Of a DNA stretch of 62,369 nucleotides, positions 41,613 through 50,831 are shown in pieces; positions within the stretch are counted from its first letter, which is position 1; each line of letters opens with the position of its first letter. The notes under the pieces were generated by a model. That model made no database searches, was not told the DNA's origin, and saw only the letters and a list, made by a program, of their open reading frames with translations. The DNA lies in assembly GCF_024622975.1 (NCBI RefSeq), contig NZ_JANJZT010000024.1, positions 1 through 62,369 of the forward strand, given 5' to 3'. Both the position numbers and the translations under genes were made by a program. This stretch comes from Blautia caecimuris (GTDB lineage Bacteria; Bacillota; Clostridia; Lachnospirales; Lachnospiraceae).

Positions 41613-44298
41613 ATACCGATAGGTAAGGCTCTGACTTTCGTCTCGGCCTTTTCCCCCGGCCCACACCGGACGGGCACCTTTCAGCGCATCCGGCGTACCC
41701 TCTTACTTTGTGAAGATTCCCCCATTCCAAAGGGGTCTCTTGCTCAACAAGCAAACGACATATTCACAATCAATCTCTTTGCAAGGAATCAATAAGTGCT
41801 TTTATTCTCCGTATCTTTCTGGGAAAAATGGAATAAAGCCGCTCCGGGGTACTGCTGTGCAGTATCGTATGTTCCATTTCTGAAAGCACACAGAGGTTTT
41901 CAAAATCATTTGTTCCGCCTTTGCTAAGTGGTTTGATATGGTGGCAGTGGTATTCGTCTACGGGGACAAAATTTCCCGACAGATAGCTGACACCTTTCAT
42001 GGAACTGTATTTACTGATTCTGAACATGGCTAACCGGCTGTTTTTGATGTATTTTGAAGTGTTGACTAAGTAGCTGATATCCTTCATTGATACACCGGGA
42101 TTGTGCTTCTTTTCGCCGTAGGCATAAGGATTTTTACGGATTACCTTGCCCTTTTCTGCAGCTATCAGTTTATTGTCCCAACTGGCCCATTGAATCTCAA
42201 TGACCGGGAACTGATGGAAGCAGTAATAGCCACGCTTTCCCCATGAGCGGTATTCTCCGCCCTGAAAGTTATCCTTGTAAGCTTGGTCTTTTATGAATTT
42301 AACATCTCTGCTCATTGTGTGATAAAACAATTCTTTGATTCGCCAACCTATTTTTCTAAAGCTCAAACAAAACAGAGACATGCCTTTATAGTAGTTGTGG
42401 ACTCCCACCACATAGGCATTCCATGCGTGTATTGTTTCAAATGACGGATTGCGCCTGATGTCATGTAGCAGTTCCCTGCATTTCTTAACAATCACGTCCT
42501 CTTTGCTTTTTGGAAGCTCATTTGTCACCATCAGCTTCCCCTTTTGCTGTGGGTTCTTCGTCTGCTTTTTATAGGCATAGAAGTCATATCCCAGATACTT
42601 CATCTTTTCCCGGGTAAGGTCATATATTTTTGTCTTATCCTCGTTGATTTCCAGCTTCATGTTCCGTGTCAGGTAATTCGTAACACTGTATTTGAATTTC
42701 ACAGCGTCCTCATAATCCTTGCACAATACCAGAATGTCATCAGCATACCTCACATGAATCCCAACTTTTAGATTTGTGAGTGCGAGGTTGCGTCGCTTGT
42801 TCGCATAGTTGTGAAACTTTGCAACGCTTCTGTCATGCCAGCAATCCCCCTGGTCACGGAGCCATACATCAAATCGATGTAGATATACATTACTGATTAA
42901 CGGCCCCAAAATCGAACCTTGTGGAGAGCCTTTCGGATTCTCCACTTTACAGGAATCCTCATAGTATCCCTTTTTAATGAAACGGTAGATATAGTTGAGG
43001 ATTATCTGGTCTTTTATCCCGATATGCCACAGTTCCCGGTATGCTATATCCGGGTCTATGGTTCCGAAGAAATCTTTCATATCCACGGACAGGACATAGG
43101 GCATTGTCTGACATTGGCTTTTCACCTTTGCCAGCGCATTGTGAGTGCTGACCTGTTTCCGGAATCCGAATGAACTCTCTACAAATTTTGTTTCACAATA
43201 GGGTTCCACCACCAGTTGAATACATTTTTCAACCAGCTTATCCCAAATGGAGCAAATCCCAAGAGGCCGCTTCTTCCCATTGCTTTTCGGTATGTACGTT
43301 CTCCGTACATAATCCATTCTTTTGTTTGTCAGACGGTCTTTCACAATCTCCGCAAGTTCCTGAATAGAGTAGGGTTCCAGAGTTTTGATGTTTGTTTTAT
43401 CCGGCCCCAGTGCCATTCTTCCCGGACTTTTGCTTAATTGACGCAGTGCAAGGGCTACGTTATCAGTGTCATAAACCATGACGTGGAGTGCCCGTAGGTC
43501 AATTCTGTTATTCTGGAAATCTTCAAACCGCTTTTCCATGTCCACAAAATAGATGTTATTGGTACTCAATTACTTTTCTTTGGTTCTTCATAGGTTGTCG
43601 CCTCATTTCCGTAACGAATAGTCTCTTGCGTCTAATCAGGCGAATCGGAAATATTGTTTTATTATTCAAAGCAAGACTAAGGCCCTTCGCTACCCCCTGT
43701 TTCTTGACAGGGTATCTACGCTACTATGGCCCCGCTGACTACCCGTTCATAACCTTTCTGGCCTTACCCTTTCAGTGCGGGCCGTCCCCGGCTATTCCTA
43801 AACGTCGGGCAGTTCGCCCTTATCAATATGACTGCCTTAATACTGCACTTAGGACTTCCTCTGCTCCGTAAACCTGGGTCTCCCCGATACGTTTTACACG
43901 TATTCTATGGCGGCCATAACGCCATCCCCCATAGTGACAAAACGAAATCACGTGAGGTAGATTTATTATTCCGTCCTCTCTGCACAGCAGAGCAGGATAG
44001 GGTTCATAACGAAGCTTTAGCAAATGCGGAATGTTGAATCCATATGCAGTGGAACCCGGGGTGTGCTGTCACCAGCAGTGTCCCCGCCTTCACCTATGCT
44101 TCGCGACTGCCTGTTACCAGACAGCCGGCAGGAGTATTAGTCGAGGTCGGATACATGGAATATTTGGCTTCCATGCCGCCTCCAGTCATATCAATTACCT
44201 ACAAGAGTGTGCCGCTTTTCACCTCCTTAGCACCTCTTATCAGGTTTGCAGTGGTGTCACCCTACTACGGGAGTTTTACACTGCAATTAGGGTCGCAC
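41613..44298 (-). mobile_element. Group II intron inserted in virD4
   Basis: A 2,686-bp intron. The 5' end is GTGCGACCC (plus 44290-44298) and the 3' end is CGGTAT. Close to the 3' end a domain V-like hairpin is visible (arms CGCCGGA and TCCGGTG around a TGAAA loop), followed by a domain VI-like stem. The reverse transcriptase gene lies in domain IV. The 729 bases from 43570 to 44298 are structural RNA (domains I-III) and hold no gene. TGAACG (minus, plus 43744-43749) is complementary to exon bases -12 to -7 (CGTTCA), a likely EBS2-IBS2 pair; EBS1 was not settled. Confidence 0.93.
41770..43569 (-). CDS. ltrA: Group II intron reverse transcriptase/maturase with HNH
   Basis: A 599-residue intron-encoded protein. 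RT motifs include SFGFRKQVSTHNAL, SVDMKDFFGTIDPD, GSPQGSILGPLISNVYL and the catalytic YADDILVLC. A maturase (X) region follows, and an HNH endonuclease sits at the C-terminus (YHCHHIKPLSKGG, NLCVLSEMEHTILH). It should help the intron splice from virD4 mRNA and let it copy into new sites. The annotated start is TTG at 43569; ATG at 43539 is an alternative, as neither has a strong ribosome binding site. Confidence 0.95.
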   Translation of the reverse strand: MSTNNIYFVDMEKRFEDFQNNRIDLRALHVMVYDTDNVALALRQLSKSPGRMALGPDKTNIKTLEPYSIQELAEIVKDRLTNKRMDYVRRTYIPKSNGKKRPLGICSIWDKLVEKCIQLVVEPYCETKFVESSFGFRKQVSTHNALAKVKSQCQTMPYVLSVDMKDFFGTIDPDIAYRELWHIGIKDQIILNYIYRFIKKGYYEDSCKVENPKGSPQGSILGPLISNVYLHRFDVWLRDQGDCWHDRSVAKFHNYANKRRNLALTNLKVGIHVRYADDILVLCKDYEDAVKFKYSVTNYLTRNMKLEINEDKTKIYDLTREKMKYLGYDFYAYKKQTKNPQQKGKLMVTNELPKSKEDVIVKKCRELLHDIRRNPSFETIHAWNAYVVGVHNYYKGMSLFCLSFRKIGWRIKELFYHTMSRDVKFIKDQAYKDNFQGGEYRSWGKRGYYCFHQFPVIEIQWASWDNKLIAAEKGKVIRKNPYAYGEKKHNPGVSMKDISYLVNTSKYIKNSRLAMFRISKYSSMKGVSYLSGNFVPVDEYHCHHIKPLSKGGTNDFENLCVLSEMEHTILHSSTPERLYSIFPRKIRRIKALIDSLQRD

Positions 44299-45229
44299 CA
44301 TTTTTGAACGACTCATCATCCTCACGGACTTCCATTGCGTTCAGCATTTCTACCAGTGTGGCAAAATTCTGTTCATTTGCCGGGGCCTCATAGTAGATAT
44401 ATCCGATCAGTGCCGTATAGAGCAGGGTTTCTGCTTTGACCCAGAAATCGTCTCCGGCTTTTCCTTCGCCTTTGGTATTGGCGATCAGAGTCGTGACGAT
44501 CTTCAGAATATCTTTCTCGGAATGAATGTAGGCGAATGGGTTAAAGTGCATACTTTTCTGGAAATTGATCGTATTGAATACCCGTATTTTATAGGGCTCA
44601 TAGATGATCTTTCCTTTTTCATTACGCACAGGCTTTCCGTCCTTGTCCAGCTTTGGTATGCCTCGCTGCAACATCTTTCCGCATTCCACAAGGACTGTAC
44701 CTTTCGGATCGGTGACGACGTAGGAACTGTGCATTTGCATCAGATTGGGCTTGATGAAAAAGCGCGTTTTTCCCGAACCTGATCCTCCGACTACCAGTAC
44801 ATTTTTATTTCTTGCATTGGCCGGATTTTTGGGCCTTCCATTTAACATCAGTCCTTCACTTTGGGTAAGAATGATATTGTTTTCCGGCTTTGGGTCCATA
44901 AACGGGGCAATATCGGCTTTATTTCCCCATCTTGCAGAACCATATTCCACATTTTTGCGGTATTTCTTAGCGTCTTTCCCTCTAAGATAGACTGCCAGCC
45001 GCATAATGGCTGCACCGCATAAACCGATCAGCCAGTCCATTGCCGCCCCCGGCCACATACTCTGAAACGCAAGGGAAAAGCCTTCGGACAGTCCTAACAG
45101 CTTTTGGGAAGCGTCTGCTCCGGGAGCCAGCCGCACCGCCTCGCCCAACTTGGCAAATACCAGAAGGAACAGAAGATAAGGCAGATGGAGAATGACCTGT
45201 TTTTTCAATGTTTCTGCATCGATCTTCAT
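44299..45229 (-). CDS. virD4: VirD4 coupling protein, exon 1
   Basis: The N-terminal 310 residues of the TraG/VirD4 coupling ATPase, which links relaxase-bound DNA to the channel. Two membrane helices (about 13-30 and 60-80) precede the ATPase domain; Walker A is VVGGSGSGKTRFFIKPNL near residue 147. The exon ends at GTTCAAAAATG and the intron follows. Unspliced mRNA would give a 317-residue product ending in intron-encoded residues without Walker B. The ATG overlaps the PcfB-like stop as ATGA. Confidence 0.93.
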
Positions 45230-45696
45230 CGTTCCGGTCCTCCGTGTTCTTTGTTCTTTACACGGTCACGGCCAAGCGACTGCGCCAGTTCTTTGAACTT
45301 ATGAAGCTGTGTAAGCAGCGACGGTCTGGTGCTGCGTGTAAGGTCTTTCTTCGTATATTCCTTAAAAGCTGCCGTCAGTGCATCCGCCTGGTTTGCCTTG
45401 AAATATACCGTCCATTTTGGGGGATCGGTCCCAAGTTCCTTTTCTATATGGTAGCGTACCTGATGTTTCCTGGCATACCGTTCAAAAGAGCGGATTCGCC
45501 CTGAAACTTCAATGGTATTGGCTCCGGGGTCTTTATAAGTCAGCCGCTTCATACTGTTGCGTCCGACTTTTGGCATTGTGCGTTCCTGTTCCATCTTTTG
45601 GAGTACCGCAGCAATAGCCGCACGCAGTACCCGCCCTGACAGTTTTGCTGCCTGTATGGAGACGGAAACCGTTCGTTGTTCGAGATCTTCCTGCAA
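45226..45696 (-). CDS. PcfB-family protein (DUF3801-like), shared tail
   Basis: A 156-residue protein. The core (SVSIQAAKLSGRVLRAAIAA, then RIRSFERYARKHQVRYHIEK and WTVYFKANQADAL) matches the PcfB family encoded directly before VirD4 in Gram-positive conjugative elements. It then carries the tail RPSLLTQLHKFKELA and ends GGPER. A TTG start 6 bases after GGAGG is preferred; the in-frame ATG two codons earlier touches the ribosome binding site. Confidence 0.82.
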   Translation of the reverse strand: MQEDLEQRTVSVSIQAAKLSGRVLRAAIAAVLQKMEQERTMPKVGRNSMKRLTYKDPGANTIEVSGRIRSFERYARKHQVRYHIEKELGTDPPKWTVYFKANQADALTAAFKEYTKKDLTRSTRPSLLTQLHKFKELAQSLGRDRVKNKEHGGPER

Positions 45697-45747
45697 GAGC
45701 ATCCTCCTTTCTGATAAAATCGATATTTATAATATGGAAATAATTTT

Positions 45748-46563
45748 TTACCGGCTTTCCCCAAGAACCTGCTGTCGGGAAGCGTGTTCAAAGGCTTTTG
45801 CTGCCTGCTCGACCTGAATTTTAGCATGTTTCAAAAGCGTCTTGATGATCGTAGCCGGGCGCTCCTGTTCCTCCAGATGATCGACCATCCCTTTGCACTC
45901 ATCCGGGAGGTATTCCGCCATATCTTTCAACACATCGGAAAAGTTACCCATAAAGCCCCAGCAGCTATCCGACAGCTCCCCGTTTTTATAAAGCTCAAAC
46001 CCATAACATTCGCCACGCAGATAGGAATCATAAGCGGCGACTTCACTGCGCATCAGTGCGTCCGCTTTCTGCCGGATGGCGCCGGTCATCTTGTCAGCGT
46101 CAAATTCCTTTAGGGCATCTTCTTTGGAAACATAGATCCAGCCAACCTGTCCGCTGTCCCATTCTGCATGAGGAGCCCTGCCTGAGAAACTTTCTGTACT
46201 CATGGCAAGACCTGAGTGGTCGTAGAGATAGAGGGGGAGCATCAGATACTTTTCCGAAATTACTTTCTGCATTGCTTCATCGATCGCCCGTTCCTCTGTC
46301 TTTGGTCCATGCCGGAAACGGCTGCTTACAATGTTTACCATCCGTTCATAGCGTTTCATGCCGGCTTCATCATGTCCTACGGTATCTAAATACATTTCCC
46401 GCAGGAAGTCGTCTTTGTCCATATAGTTGTGATGGTCGCCCAGCGCATAGCGGGGATGGAAGCATACCATCGTCCCAAAATGTTCATCTACCTCACGGGG
46501 AGAGATCAGAATATCGTCCGGCTGCACCATAAGGGCATAAGGTTCATTTACTGCCATTAACAT
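45748..46563 (-). CDS. ICE accessory protein, unknown function
   Basis: A 271-residue soluble protein. It contains LYLYDHSGLAMSTESFS and WDSGQVGWIYVSKEDAL, a region that recurs in ICE accessory proteins and looks enzyme-like, but no catalytic motif was recognised. Near the C-terminus it has ERPATIIKTLLKHAK and the protein ends GESR, a possible distant version of the shared tail. AAGGAG precedes the ATG. Confidence 0.72.
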   Translation of the reverse strand: MLMAVNEPYALMVQPDDILISPREVDEHFGTMVCFHPRYALGDHHNYMDKDDFLREMYLDTVGHDEAGMKRYERMVNIVSSRFRHGPKTEERAIDEAMQKVISEKYLMLPLYLYDHSGLAMSTESFSGRAPHAEWDSGQVGWIYVSKEDALKEFDADKMTGAIRQKADALMRSEVAAYDSYLRGECYGFELYKNGELSDSCWGFMGNFSDVLKDMAEYLPDECKGMVDHLEEQERPATIIKTLLKHAKIQVEQAAKAFEHASRQQVLGESR

Positions 46564-46580
46564 AATTGGCTCCTTTCTTT

Positions 46581-46997
46581 CTACAAATCCGGGCCGGAAT
46601 GGTGCATCATCGGTTTTTCCCGGTGTTCATTGGTTGCAGGCTGCTTGACTGCAATGATCTCGCCGGCAATCCTTGCAAATTTTTCAGGGTACTTGAACTG
46701 CTCCCCGTATTTCTCCATCAAGTCCGGGGAAAGGTCTGTAAAATCTTCCTCACCAAGACCAACGATCAGAAAATTCCCGGACACAATATCATAGATGTGG
46801 CCGTCATCGTCAAAGAGAGCCCGGTTCAGAGGCAGCCCCATCAGCTTGCCTTCTTCATTACAGATCAGAGCCACCGGGTCCTCATACGGATAGACCGCTT
46901 GAATATCTCCGCCCACTGCCGCCTGCAAGGATTTCAGACCACTTTCAATCTCCGCAGCATAAGGGGACTTGCCCGGCTCTACCATTAACACTTTCAT
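46581..46997 (-). CDS. DUF3846-family protein
   Basis: A 138-residue protein. It begins MKVLMVEPGKSPYAAEI and contains ALICNEEGKLMGLPLNRAL and GNFLIVGLGEEDFTDLS, the pattern of DUF3846 proteins on conjugative elements. Function is unknown. AAGGAGG precedes the ATG, which overlaps the end of the upstream gene. Confidence 0.82.
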   Translation of the reverse strand: MKVLMVEPGKSPYAAEIESGLKSLQAAVGGDIQAVYPYEDPVALICNEEGKLMGLPLNRALFDDDGHIYDIVSGNFLIVGLGEEDFTDLSPDLMEKYGEQFKYPEKFARIAGEIIAVKQPATNEHREKPMMHHSGPDL

Positions 46998-47827
46998 AAT
47001 TGTATATCCTCCTTCTTTTTCATTGCCGTACCGGGAGCGGCTGGCGTTTTTTCCTGAGTTTTTGCCACAGAGAGCTTCCCCAGGACGGAAGGCTTCTCCC
47101 GGTTTTCGGGTGTAAAAATACCGCCCTCCGAAACCTCGGCGGCGGCATGTTCCGTTTTGGCCTGTTCCAGTCCTTCAACCGTATAGCCAGGTAAAAGAGT
47201 ACCGTGGACCATAAAATGGTGCTCATATTCTTTCGGGATTGGCGGGGAAATTTCCGTGAATAAATGGGAATAGGCTTTCTTTCGCCCGTCCAGGTATTTT
47301 ATGGCTGCATTCTTATCTGTATATCGTTTCTGGTTTTGTCCGGCAATCTTTGCTCCATATCCCTGCTTTGGGGAATGAATACGGACTTCCCACGTCACAT
47401 ACCAGGCAACCGGAACACTTTGTTTGGTTTCCCGGTCATATTTCGTATCTTCCCAAATACTGCAGGTCATCTGATAGACCCGGTTGCTGATTTTCTGATC
47501 CGCCCTCCAGTTATCGGTGTCTTTCCACTGGTTGCCGGTATGCTCGATCTCCGGTGTACGAAGATATTCCAAAGCCCGGTTGATCGTCTGTGTTGCCGCT
47601 GCCTGCTGTTCCCATTGTTTTGCGGCAGCCACCACGATTTCATAGGCTTTCTGCTCCCCGTCGATACTTCCCTGGCGCATGGCTTCCAGGCTATCTGTTC
47701 CCATTGTGATCAGAGTAGAAATATCCACATTTTCACAAACTACGCTGTGTTCAATTTTAAGCTCTGATCCCGGCGTCAAGTGGTCGCCATACCGGTAGGC
47801 ATGATAATCTTTATTTTCTTCCAAAAT
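46994..47827 (-). CDS. ICE accessory protein with shared tail, ATT or TTG start
   Basis: A protein of about 277 residues. The middle (VPVAWYVTWEVRIHSPKQGY, RYTDKNAAIKYLDGRKKAY) is a small domain of the large-polyvalent-associated type, though I cannot give its number. The tail REKPSVLGKLSVAK lies 34 residues before the end. The GTG upstream (47836) is inside AGGAGG. ATT at 47827 is 8 bases after it and TTG at 47824 is 11 bases after it, so initiation at ATT is likely, giving (M)LEENKDYHAY. Confidence 0.75.
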   Translation of the reverse strand: MLEENKDYHAYRYGDHLTPGSELKIEHSVVCENVDISTLITMGTDSLEAMRQGSIDGEQKAYEIVVAAAKQWEQQAAATQTINRALEYLRTPEIEHTGNQWKDTDNWRADQKISNRVYQMTCSIWEDTKYDRETKQSVPVAWYVTWEVRIHSPKQGYGAKIAGQNQKRYTDKNAAIKYLDGRKKAYSHLFTEISPPIPKEYEHHFMVHGTLLPGYTVEGLEQAKTEHAAAEVSEGGIFTPENREKPSVLGKLSVAKTQEKTPAAPGTAMKKKEDIQL

Positions 47828-47842
47828 GCTGTTCACCTCCTG

Positions 47843-49867
47843 CTATATTTCCGGCTCGTGGTTTTTTCTGGAAAACGTCTGTGCCGGTGATTTTTTATCT
47901 GCCGGCCTGTTTGCCGCAAGCTGATCCATCACGGAAGGACGGCCGACGCCGAACATGGATAGCTGCCCGTCCGCCGCCTCACGAAGTTCAGAAACAGAGA
48001 GGGGAAGCGTTACATCGGCATGGGTCAATAGCTGTTCCCGTTTCAAATCCTGAATGATCTCGTCAAAAACGGCGTTGATCGCACGGCGTTCTTCCCCCAC
48101 AGGGAAGGCTTTCAATACCTCCATTTCTCCGTCTTTACCGGAAACCAGGGTAAGGGCACAGTCGGCATGGCCTGCCAGATAATCCGATGTATAGGGCAGT
48201 TTGTCCTTGATATAACAGGCAAAGGCTCTGGCTGTCATTTCCACATTGCTGTCCCAATAACCGCCGTCTTTTTCACATTCTTTCCCCATGCGTACCGAAT
48301 TACGGTAAAAATCAGTTTCCGTCCGTCCAATCTGCGGAGCTTCCTGCGCCTGCATCCCGGAAAGCATACGCTCAAAAATTTCCAGCCGTTCCCGTTCACT
48401 TTTGGGAATTACCCGACCGGTAACATTCTTCTTAAATGCGCTGATCTGTTCCACAGAGCCGGGTTCGCCGGACAAAAATGCTTCCCGCAAGACTGCGTAG
48501 GTTTCCATCTGTTCCTCATTGCCATACCGTTTCAGGGAGGCAAGAACCGAGGAATCCAGCCAGCTTGCCGCATTTTTCCGGGTGCGTTCTGTTTGTGCTT
48601 CCGTGCGCTTTGCTGCCTGTTCCGGTGTTTCAGGTTTATACTTCATGGTGTCAATGAGTTTTTGGAACGGCGCATAGAGGCGGGGCTGTTCTGACAGCAT
48701 CCCTTTTGCGCCCATCTTTGTACCAAGATAATCGTCAAGTCCATGCCACCATTCATGTGCCAGCGAACCGGCCCCGTGCATTTTCGTAAGATTGATGACT
48801 GTACGCAAAGGTTCATAATGAGCCGCAGCATTGCCGCTGCCTCTTGCACCAAAAGCAATAGCAAGCGTTCCCTGATAAGCAATATCTTTATCGCTGATCT
48901 TAAGGGCTGACGCCAGATCCTTTAGTGCTTCAAATCCCATGTTAAGGGAGGTCTGACGGTCGTTCTGGTTCATCCAGTTTCCAAACTCGCCGCCGCGGAA
49001 CCCAAATGTATCAAGATAATGCTGTCCGGTGATCTCCACACCATTCCGGTAATCCGGCCCGGTACGTTTGACATGGGCGAGCTGGGGAGGGACAAACCGG
49101 ATCTTTCCGTTTTTGTTCCTGCCTTTGGCAAGTTCCTGCACCCATTTCAGGGCAGCTTCTTTGGTCTCAAAATTGGTCCGCAGGATCGAATAGCCTTTTG
49201 TCACATAGTAGGTACCGGGTTTCCAGTCCTCATTTTTAGAATAGGTATGTTTCCCGTCATTGAAGTGGATCGCATAACCTTTCGGTATTTTCTGCTCTTT
49301 GGAAACACAAAACTGTTCCTTTTTTGCTTTCTGAGTAAAGTTGCGCTCAAAATATTCAGCCGAGCGGATCAGCATGGTATTGGACAATTTGTTTGTAATC
49401 ACGGGATTGTCCTGTCCCTTTTTCGTTGCCCGGTAATGGATTCCGCTTCCCCAGCCCTGTACCTTTTCTAAATATCCATTGTCAACGAAAAAGCGGTCAT
49501 AGGCTCTCACAGCATCCTCCACAGTACGGACATCTGAAAGCACTGTCTGCAATTCCCGGACTGTTTTTATATATTCCTTTTGTCTCGCGGTCCGTTTTTC
49601 CTGGGTGTCATCCGTGCGGTAATACTGAGGGGAAGCGTTTAAGCCGTCCCTTGCTTTTTTAATAAAATAGACCACGCCAAGAGGAATCCCTTCCTCCATC
49701 ATGGCTGCATAGTCCGGCTTTTTCCAGACATTATCCTTTTTCACAAATTTTTCGGCTTCGCGCTCATTCATGGCTTCCAGATCATCTGCATACAGCCCGC
49801 GGTCTTTCCACAGGTCTTTTTTCGCACCGCCAATCTTTTCGCCGAAATCTTCATGCACTCCTGCCAA
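47843..49867 (-). CDS. LPD1-like polyvalent protein with HEWWH motif
   Basis: A 674-residue soluble protein, TTG start 9 bases after GGAGG. The N-terminus EKIGGAKKDLWKDRGLYADD is typical of large polyvalent ICE/phage proteins. GAGSLAHEWWHGLDDYLG near residue 370 carries HExxH, the zinc-binding motif of metallopeptidases, and resembles the LPD1 domain. It ends with RPSVMDQLAANRP, 32 residues from the C-terminus, a clear shared tail. Polyvalent proteins are thought to be delivered with the DNA to protect it in the new host. Peptidase activity is a guess. Confidence 0.8.
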   Translation of the reverse strand: MAGVHEDFGEKIGGAKKDLWKDRGLYADDLEAMNEREAEKFVKKDNVWKKPDYAAMMEEGIPLGVVYFIKKARDGLNASPQYYRTDDTQEKRTARQKEYIKTVRELQTVLSDVRTVEDAVRAYDRFFVDNGYLEKVQGWGSGIHYRATKKGQDNPVITNKLSNTMLIRSAEYFERNFTQKAKKEQFCVSKEQKIPKGYAIHFNDGKHTYSKNEDWKPGTYYVTKGYSILRTNFETKEAALKWVQELAKGRNKNGKIRFVPPQLAHVKRTGPDYRNGVEITGQHYLDTFGFRGGEFGNWMNQNDRQTSLNMGFEALKDLASALKISDKDIAYQGTLAIAFGARGSGNAAAHYEPLRTVINLTKMHGAGSLAHEWWHGLDDYLGTKMGAKGMLSEQPRLYAPFQKLIDTMKYKPETPEQAAKRTEAQTERTRKNAASWLDSSVLASLKRYGNEEQMETYAVLREAFLSGEPGSVEQISAFKKNVTGRVIPKSERERLEIFERMLSGMQAQEAPQIGRTETDFYRNSVRMGKECEKDGGYWDSNVEMTARAFACYIKDKLPYTSDYLAGHADCALTLVSGKDGEMEVLKAFPVGEERRAINAVFDEIIQDLKREQLLTHADVTLPLSVSELREAADGQLSMFGVGRPSVMDQLAANRPADKKSPAQTFSRKNHEPEI

Positions 49868-49897
49868 TCTTCATCACCTCCAGTCAGTGTAAAATTC

Positions 49898-50800
49898 TTA
49901 TCGCTCCGGGGCAGGGCAGCGTTCTTCGTTTTTGTGAAGTTGTGGGAGGTTTCCTGTGAGCCGGTCGGTTTCCCTGCGGATCAGTTTGTCCAGAGCGCCT
50001 AAATCCTCCGGTGCAATGGCAAACTCCCGGTAATTTTCATACCACAGGCCCGTAGAGATTGCCGCGATGGGCGCAATTTTCTCCGAACCGGATGGAAGAA
50101 GGCGATACACAGGGACTTCGTCATAAAGAAGCATCTGCTTTGCCGTTCCCTGTGGTATGCGGTACTTATCCATATCCGGGTTCTGGGCTGTCTCCATATA
50201 TTGCATATTCAGGCGTTCTTCTAAATCCTGGGGCATATAACGAAATGCCTGATCCATCCACTGTCTGAACATCGTGGAATAGTGGTACTGCCATTCCGTA
50301 ACTTGATTCGGGGCATAAGAAAATCCCCAACTTTTCAGAGCATCTTTTTCGTAAAGCTCCATTTCAGTCCATTCTTTCAGGCTGACCGTAGCCGCTGAAC
50401 CATCTTTGCGTTCGATATTGACGCCGCAGGGATAGAGGATATTTCTTTTTATATCCTGCCGCAGCGTGTCTAAATCCATCATCAGGACATCTCCGTACAA
50501 GTGACCGCCCTCTCTGCGATCCATATGAAACAGGAAAGCCCTCGCTCCGATGAACTCCGTTGTTAAGATCATTTGATGAAGATCCGCCGTAGAACAATAA
50601 GCAAACAAAGCGTCGGAAAGCCACATGTGATTTTTCCCCATGATGGCAATGGAATCAGCCCCGGTATTTGTCGCCAGAGAACGCATATTAAATTCGCATT
50701 CCCTAAGAAAATCTCCGGCAAAAATATGGATCTCATACGCAAAGACGGATAAGTCTGTATCGCGGATCAAATGAATCTGCGGTAGTGGTTCCTGATTCAA
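49898..50800 (-). CDS. ICE accessory protein, TTG start
   Basis: A 300-residue soluble protein with no recognised family. It contains FAGDFLRECEFNMRSLATNT and VYRLLPSGSEKIAPIAAIST. TTG start 7 bases after GGAGG. It ends EERCPAPER; the PER end matches other tail-bearing proteins, but the PS-L core of the tail is absent. Confidence 0.72.
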   Translation of the reverse strand: MNQEPLPQIHLIRDTDLSVFAYEIHIFAGDFLRECEFNMRSLATNTGADSIAIMGKNHMWLSDALFAYCSTADLHQMILTTEFIGARAFLFHMDRREGGHLYGDVLMMDLDTLRQDIKRNILYPCGVNIERKDGSAATVSLKEWTEMELYEKDALKSWGFSYAPNQVTEWQYHYSTMFRQWMDQAFRYMPQDLEERLNMQYMETAQNPDMDKYRIPQGTAKQMLLYDEVPVYRLLPSGSEKIAPIAAISTGLWYENYREFAIAPEDLGALDKLIRRETDRLTGNLPQLHKNEERCPAPER

Positions 50801-50831
50801 TCAAATTCCTCCTTTCATGTGAACCTTACAA

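Noticed and set aside
43570..44298. Several open frames in the 5' part of the group II intron
   Set aside because: This part forms the structured RNA domains; the frames are short and have no ribosome sites or similarity.
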